A program made the translations under genes and the position numbers. 64,000 nucleotides of DNA from Isoptericola variabilis 225 (GTDB taxonomy: Bacteria; Actinomycetota; Actinomycetes; Actinomycetales; Cellulomonadaceae), in assembly GCF_000215105.1 (NCBI RefSeq), contig NC_015588.1, positions 2,976,001 through 3,040,000 on the forward strand, in the 5' to 3' direction. The notes below the pieces were generated by a model. It made no database searches. It saw only the letters and a program-made list of their open reading frames with translations, and was not told the DNA's origin. Below are positions 41,803 to 50,200 of this stretch, in pieces (within the stretch, counting starts at the first letter, position 1; every line of letters starts with the position of its first letter).

Positions 41803-42733
41803 TGACGGACGTGATGAAGCGGCTGCAGGCAGCGGACCCGGCCCGGCGGGCGAACCTCGAGTCCGTGGACGCGGCGGCCTTCGCCGCACTGCGCGAGGAG
41901 ATCACCATGACCGGAGCCCAGCTGGACGCCGGCGGGCCATCGCGGTGGGCCTCGCCGGCGTGCTCGCCGGCGGCGGGGTCGCCTACGCGGCGATCCAGGC
42001 GCACCGCGCGGCCAACGCCGAGGGCCTGGCGTGCATGACCGCGTGGAAGGGCAACACGTCCGACGGACTGCAGGCCGACGCGGCCGGCCCGTGGCTCACG
42101 GGCGACGCGGTCGCCGACTGCACCACCATGCTGGCCGAAGCCGACCTGCCGCCCGTCGAGAACCCGGTGGTGTTCGAGCACGACGGATAGGTCTACGTCG
42201 CCCCGGCCGACCAGGTGCCCGACTGGGTCGAGCCGATCGACAGCGCGGCAGGGCCCGCCGTCGATCCCGCGGTGGTCGAGCTGCGGCTCAGCCTCTCCGA
42301 CCGGATCGACGGCGGCAACGGCACCTGCCGCACGCTCGACGAGGGTGCAGCGTGGGCGCAGTCGGAGCTCGATCGGCTGGGCCTCGCGGACTGGACGGTG
42401 AAGGCGGTGGGAACGCCGAGCGCCGAGAAGCCGTGCAGCAACCTGACCGCCGAGGTGGTCGGGACGGTGGTGGTCGGTCCGGCCATCGAGCCGGATGCGA
42501 CCTATTACCAGCCCGAGATCGACCCCATCGTCGGCGAGCTGCGGCGAGCGCTCGTCGGGCAGTGCCTCGCCGTCGAGGACGCACGGGCCGTCGTCGACGA
42601 GGCCCTGACCTCGCTCGAGCACCACTGGCCGACCACGACCGTCGTCGACGAGGCCGCCGAGTGCGCTCGCGCCGACCTCGCCGTCGGCGGCAGCCTGCAG
42701 GTGACGGTCTACGGCCCGACGTCGGTGGGCTGA
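41802..42733 (+). pseudogene. Sigma-factor partner membrane protein, frameshift plus internal stop
   Basis: The start overlaps the sigma gene stop. The frame begins MTDVMKRLQAADPARRANLE (the typical opening of proteins paired with ECF sigma factors), shifts near 41930 into the frame with the membrane segment (AVGLAGVLAGGGVAYAAIQA), then meets TAG at 42188-42190. The extracellular part resumes in-frame (VPDWVEPIDSAAGPAVDPAV ... QVTVYGPTSVG) to the stop at 42733. With the broken sigma factor this means the whole two-gene operon is inactive. Confidence 0.78.
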
Positions 42734-42776
42734 CGCCGAGCAGCGGGGTGGAGCCCTGGGTGCGTCGCGTCCGGCC

Positions 42777-43079
42777 TCACGGCCGCGGGTCGCGGCGCAC
42801 CCAGGGCTTCTCGCCGCGGCGCTCCCCCATACCGGCCGCGCACTTGCGGCAGACGCCCGTGACCCGGTCGGCGTAGCCGCCGGTGGCGGGCTGGACGTCG
42901 GCCCAGGTGACGTGCGAGAACCGGCGCAACCCTTCGCGCGAAAGGGCCAGGCCGCACACCGTCTGGTTGGTGCCCGGCACCCAGGCGTGGACCTCACCCG
43001 CCGGCGACCGCGCGTTGTGGTCGGGGTCGAACCACTCGCCCGGGGCCGCGACCGATGCGTTCGTGACCCGCTTCGGCAC
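42777..43079 (-). CDS. Hypothetical protein with CxxC motif
   Basis: 100 residues from GTG at 43079. VPKRVTNASVAAPGEWFDPD, VWVPGTNQTVCGLALSREG-like segment and a terminal VTGVCRKCAAGMGE with a CxxC pair that could bind zinc. No characterised family is recognised. It is convergent with the pseudogene at 41802. Confidence 0.6.
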   Translation of the reverse strand: MPKRVTNASVAAPGEWFDPDHNARSPAGEVHAWVPGTNQTVCGLALSREGLRRFSHVTWADVQPATGGYADRVTGVCRKCAAGMGERRGEKPWVRRDPRP

Positions 43080-43218
43080 AGCGCCTCCTCCAGCTCGGTG
43101 GGACGTCCGTCCAGCATCGCTCAGCGGGTTCGCGCCGGCACGATGGGACGCCCGCTCGGCGGGCGAGGGACCGACGGCGTGGCTAGCGTCGACGGCGTCG
43201 ACCACGGAGGGATGCACG

Positions 43219-43998
43219 ATGACGCTGGAGGGCAAGGTCGCGCTCGTCACGGGCGCGGGGTCGGGCATCGGACGAGCCACTGCCGTGCGCCTCGCCCGCG
43301 AGGGAGCGACCGTCGTCGCGCTCGGGCACCGGCAGGAGAGCGCGGACGACGTCGCGGAGGAGATCCGGCACGACGGCGGTTCTGTGCTCCCGGTGTCGGC
43401 GGACGTCGGTGACGCGGCCGCCGTGCGTGAGGTGCTGGAGCGGGTGGAGCAGGAGCTCGGCCGGCTCGACATCGTCGTCGCGAACGTCGGCGTCAACGGC
43501 GTCTGGGCCCCGCTCGAGGAGCTCGAGCCGGAGGAGTGGTCCAGCACGATCACGACGAACCTCACCGGCACGTTCCTCACCGTGCGGTACGCCGTGCCGC
43601 TGCTCGTGCGGCAGGGCGGCGCGATCGTCGTCGTCTCGTCGATCAACGGCACACGCACGTTCAGCAACTCCGGCGCGTCCGCCTACGCGACGAGCAAGGC
43701 GGGGCAGGTGGGGTTCGCGCGCATGGCCGCCGTCGAGCTCGGACCTCGCGGCGTGCGGGTCAACTCTGTGTGCCCGGGCGCCATCGACACCGAGATCGAT
43801 GACAACACCGAGCAGCGGAACACCGAGAACCTCGGCGTGCGGGCCGAGTACCCGGACGGGCAGATCCCGCTGACGGGTGACAGGCCGGGCGTGGCGGCGC
43901 AGGTTGCCGACGCCATCGCCTTCCTCGTGTCCGACGCCGCGAGCCACGTGACCTGCACCGAGGTGTTCGTCGACGGCGGGCAGTCGCTCATCGCGTGA
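43219..43998 (+). CDS. SDR-family oxidoreductase
   Basis: 259 residues. Classical short-chain dehydrogenase: cofactor motif TGAGSGIG (residues 11-18), ANVGVNG in place of NNAG, catalytic Ser in VVVSSINGT, and YATSK (Tyr and Lys, YxxxK). C-terminal EVFVDGGQSLIA. It reduces or oxidises a small carbonyl/alcohol with NAD(P); the substrate is unknown. The next 30 bp contain only the start of the truncated membrane-protein remnant. Confidence 0.9.
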   Translation: MTLEGKVALVTGAGSGIGRATAVRLAREGATVVALGHRQESADDVAEEIRHDGGSVLPVSADVGDAAAVREVLERVEQELGRLDIVVANVGVNGVWAPLEELEPEEWSSTITTNLTGTFLTVRYAVPLLVRQGGAIVVVSSINGTRTFSNSGASAYATSKAGQVGFARMAAVELGPRGVRVNSVCPGAIDTEIDDNTEQRNTENLGVRAEYPDGQIPLTGDRPGVAAQVADAIAFLVSDAASHVTCTEVFVDGGQSLIA

Positions 43999-44027
43999 CT
44001 GCCGCGGGACAGGCGACAGCTTCCCTG

Positions 44028-44138
44028 TCAAAACCAGTCCGAGACGGCTCGGCGCAGCCCGCGGAGCGCCGAGGCGATGGCACGGACGACCGTCACGATC
44101 AAGCTGACGACGTCGACCAGCTCCCACACACGAGCAAT
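44028..44138 (-). pseudogene. 3' remnant of a small membrane protein cut by the insertion sequence
   Basis: The last 36 codons before a stop at 44028 (VWELVDVVSLIVTVVRAIAS...RRAVSDWF) look like the C-terminus of a small basic membrane protein; upstream sequence is lost at the IS boundary (44139). No matching 5' part was found past the right end of the IS. Low certainty. Confidence 0.3.
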
Positions 44139-44199
44139 GGGGACTGCTGCACGCACAGGTGACATCTGATCTGTGGTGCTGAGGAGCACTGCTGGAAGG

Positions 44200-44502
44200 A
44201 TGTGCACTGTGCCGAAGCCGTACCCCAAGGAGTTCCGCGACGACGTCGTCCGCGTCGCGAGGAACCGTGAGCCGGGCGTCCACCTCAAGCAGATCGCTGC
44301 CGACTTCGGCATCAGCGAGTCGTGCCTGACGAACTGGCTGAAGACCGCCGACGTCGAGGACGGCACCAAGCCCGGCACGACCGCGACTGAGAACGCCGAG
44401 CTGCGTGAAGCGAGGAAGAGGATCCGGCTCCTGGAGCAGGAGAACGAGGTCCTGCGCCGGGCGGCTGCCTACCTGTCACAGGCCAACCTGCCGGGAAAAT
44501 GA
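44200..44502 (+). CDS. IS-A transposase OrfA
   Basis: 100 residues. IS3-family helix-turn-helix protein: YPKEFRDDVVRVARNREPG, IAADFGISESCLTNWLKTAD, followed by a leucine-zipper segment (RKRIRLLEQENEVLRRAAAY). ATG at 44200 (GTG at 44209 possible). The stop overlaps orfB by 4 bp (44499-44502), the usual IS3 arrangement for a -1 frameshifted fusion. Confidence 0.88.
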   Translation: MCTVPKPYPKEFRDDVVRVARNREPGVHLKQIAADFGISESCLTNWLKTADVEDGTKPGTTATENAELREARKRIRLLEQENEVLRRAAAYLSQANLPGK

Positions 44503-45007
44503 TGTACCCGCTCGTCCGCGAGCTGGCCGTTGACGGGATCCCCGTCACGGTGACGTGCCGGGTGCTCAAGATCGCTCGCCAGCCCTACTACCGCTGGCTG
44601 AGGGAACCGGTCACCGAGGCCGAGCTGACCGAGGCGTACCGGGCGAACGCTCTGTTCGACGCGCACAAGGACGACCCCGAGTTCGGCTACCGGTTCCTCG
44701 TCGACGAAGCACGTGACGCCGGTGAGCCGATGGCCGAGCGGACCGCGTGGCGGATCTGCTCGCAGCTGGGCTGGTGGTCGGCGTTCGGCAAGCCCAAGCG
44801 AGGCAAGGCGAAGAAGCCCGGCCCGCCGGTCCACGACGACCTGTGCGCGGTGGTCGACAAGCACGGCGTGATCCGGCACGAGTTCAGCGCAGATGGGCCG
44901 AACGAGCTCTGGATCGGCGACATCACCGAACACCGGACCGCGGAAGGCAAGCTCTACGTCTGTGCGTTCAAGGACATCTACTCCAACCGGATCGTGGGCT
45001 ACTCCAT
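44499..45007 (+). pseudogene. IS-A transposase OrfB, 5' part
   Basis: IS3-family OrfB start (YPLVRELAVDGIPVTVTCRV), the HTH_21-type middle and the first integrase-core Asp in ELWIGDITEH, running to IVGYSI, where IS-B is inserted. Removing IS-B and one copy of the CAT target joins this exactly to DSRMKSRLAV at 46376. Confidence 0.9.
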
Positions 45008-45061
45008 TGAATCGCCCTGGGTTTCTTGGAGGCTCGTGACCTTGGAAACGAGGATGGAGCC

Positions 45062-45406
45062 ATGCCGAAGGAGCAGGTGCCCGGGAAGCGGCAGACGCGG
45101 CGCTACAGCCCGGAGGAGAAGGCTGCGGCGGTCCGGATGGTCCGCACGCTGCGAGCAGAGCTGGGGACAGAGCACGGGACGATCCAGCGGGTCGCGTCCC
45201 AGCTGGGCTACGGAGTCGAGTCCGTGCGCCAGTGGGTCAAGCAGGCCGACATCGACGATGGCCACGCACCCGGGGTGACGACCACCGAGGCGAAGCGGAT
45301 TCGGGAGCTTGAGCAGGAGAACCGCGAGCTGCGCCGTGCCAACGAGATCCTCAAGCGCGCGGCGTCTTTCTTCGGGGCGGAGCTCGACCGCCAACACAGG
45401 AAGTAG
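45062..45406 (+). CDS. IS-B transposase OrfA
   Basis: 114 residues, HTH_Tnp_1: RRYSPEEKAAAVRMVRTLRA, RVASQLGYGVESVRQWVKQA, then the zipper RIRELEQENRELRRANEILK. A TCTTTCTTC stretch near 45365 lies where IS3 elements slip -1 into orfB. Confidence 0.9.
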   Translation: MPKEQVPGKRQTRRYSPEEKAAAVRMVRTLRAELGTEHGTIQRVASQLGYGVESVRQWVKQADIDDGHAPGVTTTEAKRIRELEQENRELRRANEILKRAASFFGAELDRQHRK

Positions 45407-46341
45407 TCGCCTTCGTCGACGCCAACCGCGGCGAGATCGTCGAGGGCAAGAAGCTCGGAGTCGAGTCCATCTGCGCCACGCTCACGAAGGCGGGGCTGCC
45501 GGTGGCTGCGAGCACGTACTACGCCGTCAAGAGCCGCGAGCCGTCGGCACGTGCCCGGCGGGATGCCGAACTCCGGCCAGCGCTGCGGCAGCTGTGGGAT
45601 GCCAACTATCGGGTCTACGGCGCCCGCAAGCTGTGGAAGGCTGCACGTCGGGCCGGCCATGACGTCGGCCGCGATCAGGTCGCCCGGCTGATGCGCGCCG
45701 AGGGCATCGAAGGTGTCGTGCGGACCAAGCGGGTGCGCACGACCAGGCGGGACGAGAGGGCGGCGCGGCATCCAGATCTGGTGAAGCGGGACTTCACCGC
45801 GACCGGTCCGAACCAGCTCTGGGTGACGGATCTGACGTTCGTCCCGACGTTCGCCGGGATCGCCTACGTGTGCTTCATCATCGACGCGTTCTCGAGGATG
45901 ATCGTGGGCTGGCGGGTCGCAGGGCACATGCGCACCGAGATGGTGCTCGACGCGATCGAGATGGCCCGCTGGTCGCGCGGCACCCAGCTTGAAGGGCTGC
46001 GCTGCCACTCCGACGCAGGCAGTCAATTCACGAGTCTGCGCTACGGCGAGCGGCTCGCCGAGATCGGCGCGGTGCCCTCGATCGGGACCGTGGGCGACAG
46101 CTTCGATAACGCCCTCGCCGAGACGGTGAACGGCTACTACAAGGCCGAGCTCATTCGCGGACCCGCAAGGTCCGGGCCGTGGCGCACCGTCGAGGACGTC
46201 GAGCTCGCGACCCTCGGCTGGGTCCACTGGCACAACCACCAGCGGCTGCACGGCTATCTCGGCGACCTACCGCCGGCAGAGTTCGAAGGGAGGTTCTACG
46301 CTACCCACCAGGGCCACGAGGCCCTGGTCGGAATCAAATGA
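45403..46341 (+). CDS. IS-B transposase OrfB (frameshift product)
   Basis: About 312 residues in the -1 frame relative to orfA (VVAFVDANRGEIVEGKKLGV onward), expected as an OrfAB fusion. HTH_21 region ARARRDAELRPALRQLW; integrase core with DDE: WVTDLTFVPT (Asp), CHSDAGSQFTS (Asp), ETVNGYYKAELI (Glu). C-terminal HNHQRLHGYLGDLPPAEFE. A GTG at 45502 could start a shorter separate product. Confidence 0.9.
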   Translation, partial: VVAFVDANRGEIVEGKKLGVESICATLTKAGLPVAASTYYAVKSREPSARARRDAELRPALRQLWDANYRVYGARKLWKAARRAGHDVGRDQVARLMRAEGIEGVVRTKRVRTTRRDERAARHPDLVKRDFTATGPNQLWVTDLTFVPTFAGIAYVCFIIDAFSRMIVGWRVAGHMRTEMVLDAIEMARWSRGTQLEGLRCHSDAGSQFTSLRYGERLAEIGAVPSIGTVGDSFDNALAETVNGYYKAELIRGPARSGPWRTVEDVELATLGWVHWHNHQRLHGYLGDLPPAEFEGRFYATHQGHEALVGIK

Positions 46342-46372
46342 TCAGAGCCTCCACCAGACCCAGGGCGGTTCA

Positions 46373-46769
46373 CATCGACTCGCGGATGAAGTCTCGCTTG
46401 GCCGTCGCGGCGCTGAACAACGCGGTCGCTCGGCGCGGCGATGTCGCCGGCTGCGTGGTCCACACGGACAGAGGCTCCCAGTTTCGGAGCAGGAAATTCG
46501 TGCGTGCCCTCAACCGTCACGGCATGGTCGGCTCGATGGGCCGCGTCGGCGCGGCCGGGGACAACGCCGCCATGGAGAGCTTCTTCGCACTGCTGCAGAA
46601 GAACGTCCTGGATCGCCGTCTCTGGGCCACCCGCGAGGAGCTGCGGATCGCGATGGTGACCTGGATTGAACGGACCTACCACCGACGCCGTCGACAGGCC
46701 ACTCTCGGGCGGTTGACCCCCATCGAGTTCGAGACCATCATGACCGCGCCAGCCACTCAGGCTGCGTGA
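46373..46769 (+). pseudogene. IS-A transposase OrfB, 3' part
   Basis: Continues OrfB from DSRMKSRLAVAALNNAVARR with the second Asp in VVHTDRGSQFRS and the catalytic Glu in NAAMESFFALLQKNVLD. It ends LTPIEFETIMTAP. It cannot be translated with the 5' part because of IS-B. Confidence 0.88.
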
Positions 46770-46844
46770 CCCAACCTGTCACCCGTTCGTGCAGCAGTCC
46801 CCTCCGTGAAGGCAAAGAGCAGTGAATTCGCAGTACGGGGAACG

Positions 46845-46890
46845 ACGAAGGGTCCCAGATCCGCGTGGTTCTGCGGGTGGGACCCTTCGG
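46845..46890 (-). terminator. terminator of tRNA-Ser(CGA)
   Basis: The stem CCGAAGGGTCCCA/TGGGACCCTTCG (46846-46857 with 46878-46889) with a 20-nt loop that can itself fold lies directly downstream of the tRNA on the minus strand. Confidence 0.8.
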
Positions 46891-46894
46891 TTGG

Positions 46895-46981
46895 CGGTAG
46901 CGGTGGGATTTGAACCCACGGTGGACTTTCACCCACACACGCTTTCGAGGCGTGCTCCTTAGGCCGCTCGGACACGCTACC
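46895..46981 (-). tRNA. tRNA-Ser(CGA)
   Basis: Acceptor GGTAGCG/CGCTACC; anticodon stem-loop CACGC-CTCGAAA-GCGTG gives CGA (serine, UCG). Long variable arm and T-loop GGTTCAAATCC present. CCA not encoded. Its 5' junction with flanking DNA (CGCTACCTCGCCGGA on the + strand) matches the GCGCTAC repeat unit 4 of array 4 at 15 bases. Confidence 0.95.
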
Positions 46982-47071
46982 TCGCCGGACGTACCGGCCC
47001 ACCGAGGATACCCAATCCGGGCGCTGACCCGAAATCGGGTACCGCCGTCGCGACGGACGTCACACCGTGAG

Positions 47072-47211
47072 GCGCTACGTCGCGCAGGAACGCGCTACCT
47101 CGCGCTCCAACGTGCTACCTCGGCGCGACGTGCGCTACCTCGCCGGATGGTGCGCTACCTCGGCGGATGGGGCGCTACCTCGGCGCGGGGTGCGCTACCT
47201 CGGCGTGCGGT
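47072..47211. repeat. GCGCTAC array 4: seven 20-bp units
   Basis: Seven head-to-tail units of exactly 20 bp (starts 47072, 47092, 47112, 47132, 47152, 47172, 47192) between tRNA-Ser(CGA) and the RTX gene. The first unit (GCGCTACGTCGCGC...GAAC) matches the first unit of array 3 at 18 of 20 bases; the rest have GCGCTACCTCG. No other gene or signal was seen in 46982-47275 apart from the next hairpin. Confidence 0.93.
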
Positions 47212-47260
47212 GGTTCGAGTCTGTCGCGTTATCGGGCGCAGAACGCGACAGACTCGAACC
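47212..47260 (-). terminator. perfect 19-bp hairpin after the RTX gene
   Basis: Arms 47212-47230 (GGTTCGAGTCTGTCGCGTT) and 47242-47260 pair perfectly around an 11-nt loop, 15 bp past the RTX stop and flush against array 4. It has no T-tract. Its start resembles a tRNA T-loop sequence, but no tRNA is present here. Confidence 0.75.
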
Positions 47261-47275
47261 ACCGGCCCCCGCGGG

Positions 47276-50200
47276 TTACGGCACCGGGCAGGCGGCGGGC
47301 TTGTCGAAGTGACCGGGCGTCGTCGGGAACGCTCTGCCGGACCCGTGCTGGTTCTGCCCGGGCTCGACGAGCGCGAGCTCGAGGTAGGCGGACGTCCCCG
47401 GCGTCGAGGCGTCGGCCGGAGCACGCCCGGCACCCGCCGCGTACACCACGCCCTGCAGGAACGACTTCATCGACGGGCTGTGCTGCCGCACGTCGTTGTA
47501 GCCGCCGTAGGCCGCGTTGCAGTGCGAGTACAGGTTGTACGCGCCGTTCCAGTCGATGAGGCGGTCCTCGCGGTCACTGGGGCCGTTGGCCGTCTCGTTG
47601 CCCTGCATCACGTCACGGTCCCAGCCGCCGTAGATCCAGTCGGTGCCGTGGTGGTGCTGGTCGTTCGCCGGGTCGGCGTCGTGCGTGTCGGTCATGGCGA
47701 ACCATGCGCACGGGTCGACGACGGTGCCGGGCGTGCCGGTCGGCGTGGTGCCGGTCGAGCACGTGGTCCCGGGCGTCGTGGCCGAACCGCGCGGGTTCCA
47801 GTCGAGGATGTCCGCGCCGGTCACGGACGCCTCACCGGTCCCCTCGACCGACGACCCGCCGAACACCAGGTCGAGGTGCTCGTCGTTGGCGCCCCGGTCG
47901 GGCGAGCCGTCGGGCAGGCCGCGCCCGCCCCACAGCACGTCGGAGCCCGACCCGCCGAGCACCGAGTCGCCGCCCGAGTCGCCGTTGGCGAGGTCGCCGC
48001 CCGCGCCGCCGAAGACCACGTCGCGGTCGTCGCCGCCGCGGATCCGATCCGCACCACCGACAAGCTCGCCCGGGTACGGCATCGGCGCGGACGCCGTGTC
48101 GACCCACTGAAGGTCCTCGACGTCGGAGAACAGGTCGACGCGCCGGTCGAGCGTCCCCGGCCGCAGCCCCGTGTACGAGTCGCGCGGCACCCCGCGCAGC
48201 TCCACGGTGAACGTGCCCTCGGCCGCGGTGTCGATCCACTGGCCGACGACGCCGCCCCGGTCGCCCAGGAGGGTGTCCTGCCCGGCGTCGCCGAACAGCG
48301 TGTCGTCGCCGAGCTCGCCGAGGACGTCGTCGTTGCCGGCGCCGCCGCGCATCGTGTCGTTCCCGTCCTGGCCCCAGAGCCGGTCGTCGCCGTCGTCGCC
48401 CGTGATGACGTCGGCGCCGAACGCACCGGCCGGCTCGCACGTGCTCCGGCCCGCCACCTCGGCGCAGAACCGCGTGGTGCCGTCCTGGCCCGCGGGCACG
48501 CGGCCCGGGTCGTGCACCCGCACGGCGAACAGCCGGTCGGGGTACGCCGGGTCGGAGGTCGACTCCGGGTACCGGTGCGGCTCGACCCGGTCGGACCAGG
48601 TCTCGGTGCCGCCCACGGTCTGCGCGACCGGGTCGCGGAGCAGCGTGCCGTCGTCGCCGAGCACGACGTCGGACTCCCCGTTGCCGGCGATCGTGTCGCC
48701 GCCGTCGCGGAAGCCGGCGCGCCGCGACCCGCCGATGAGGTCGTCCTGCCCGTCGGGCCCGGTCTCGGGCTCGACGGCGGAGCTCCCCGGCCAGCTGGCC
48801 TGCGGCACCGGAACGGTCATGCCGGGCACGGCCGCGGCGTCGCCGTCCTCGTCGAGCACCACGACCGGAGCGTCGCCGAAGATCGTGTCCCCGGCCCCGT
48901 TGCCCTCGGCGTAGTCGTCGTGCGGCCCGCCGCTGATCGCGTCCGCGGCGTCCTGGCCCCACAGGACGTCGACGCCGTCGCCGCCCATGATCGCGTCGGA
49001 GCCGCCGCTGGGCGCGAGCAGGTCGTAGGGCTCCACGGCCCGCTGCCGCACGAGCGTCCCGTCGGTCGACGAGCGCTCGAGCATCGACGTCTGCGCGCCC
49101 TCGCCACGGAGGATCACGCCGTCGTCGCCGAGCACGGCGTCGTCGCCCGAGTCGCCGAAGACCTGGTCGCCGCCGTCGCCCTGGCCCGTCGAGGCGCCGG
49201 AGCCGGTGCCCGGCTCGGTCGACGCCGGGTCGGCCGCGGGCGTCGTGGACCCGCCGACGAGGTCGTCGTCGCCCGGTCCGCCCTCGAGCCGGTCGGTGCC
49301 GGGACCGCCCTCGGCCGCGTCGTCGGCGTCGCCGCCCTGGACGCGGTCGTCGCCGGCCTGGCCGAAGAGCACGTCCTCGCCGCCCTGTCCGGAGAGCAGG
49401 TCGCCGCCCGCGTCGTCGGACCCGGCGTTCGCGCCGAGGTCGAGCAGCCGCAGGGTGCGCGGGGCGGACGTGGCGCGCTCGCGCCCGGTGAGCAGCGGTG
49501 ACTCCGAGCCCGCCGCGGCCACGGTGACCACGGCGTTGTCGCCCAGCGCCACGTCGCCGCCCGCACCGCCGCGCACGACGTCGCCCGCGTCGGGCTGGCC
49601 GTCGGCGCCCGGTCCGCCCGGGGTCCCGGTGCCGAGCGGCGTCACGGAACCGCCGACGAGGTCGTCACGACCGGCGTCGCCGTCGATCGTGTCGGAGCCT
49701 CGCCCGCCGACCGCGAGGTCGTCGCCGTCCCCGCCGCCGAGCTGGTCGTCGCCGCCCTGGCCGAGCAGCGCGTCGTCGTCGGCGCCGCCGAACAGTTGGT
49801 CCGCGCCGGACGTTCCGGGCGGCGGCGACGCGCCGGTCTCGTGCTCGACGACGTGCCGGTCGGCCGTCGGCCGTCCGGCCAGCACCGGTGCACCCGGCGC
49901 CGCGCCGGAGGAAGGCATGATCGTCGCGTTGTCCCCCGCGACGACGTCGGCACCGGCGTCGCCGTAGACGCGGTCGCCCGTGTCGGGGCGCCCGGCCGCG
50001 CGCGTGCCGCCGACGAGCATGTCGTCGTCGGCCCCGCCGAACACCGTGTCGACGTCCGCGTTGCCCTCGGCGACGTCGTCGTCCGGGCCACCGTAGATCG
50101 TGTCGAGTCCGGCGTTGCCGTAGAGCGCGTCGGTGCCGGCGTCGCCGTTGAGCACGTCGGCGTCGCTGCCGCCCCACAGGCCGTCGGCACCCGCACCGCC

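Larger units (their letters stand above)
45008..46372 (+). mobile_element. IS-B: intact IS3-family element nested in IS-A
   Basis: 28-bp inverted repeats (TGAATCGCCCTGGGT... at 45008-45035 and its partner at 46345-46372) end in TGA...TCA and match at about 23 positions. CAT is duplicated on both sides (45005-45007 and 46373-46375). Length 1365 bp. Both transposase frames are intact, so it may still be mobile. Confidence 0.95.
44139..46802 (+). mobile_element. IS-A: IS3-family element, interrupted by IS-B
   Basis: Terminal inverted repeats start GGGGACTGCTGCACG (44139 onward; complement ending at 46802) and match for about 26 of the first 30 bases. The unit is 2664 bp long, of which IS-B plus one target copy account for 1368, leaving an original 1296 bp, normal for IS3. 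It encodes orfA and orfB, the latter split by IS-B. No clear target duplication flanks it. Confidence 0.9.

Noticed and set aside
44130..46815. Target-site duplication of IS-A
   Set aside because: Bases on either side of the 44139 and 46802 ends do not match for 3 or 4 bp, so no duplication can be claimed.
47212..47260. tRNA fragment or phage attachment site
   Set aside because: Only the GGTTCGAGTC T-loop-like word is present; it is one arm of a perfect hairpin and no acceptor or anticodon arms follow.
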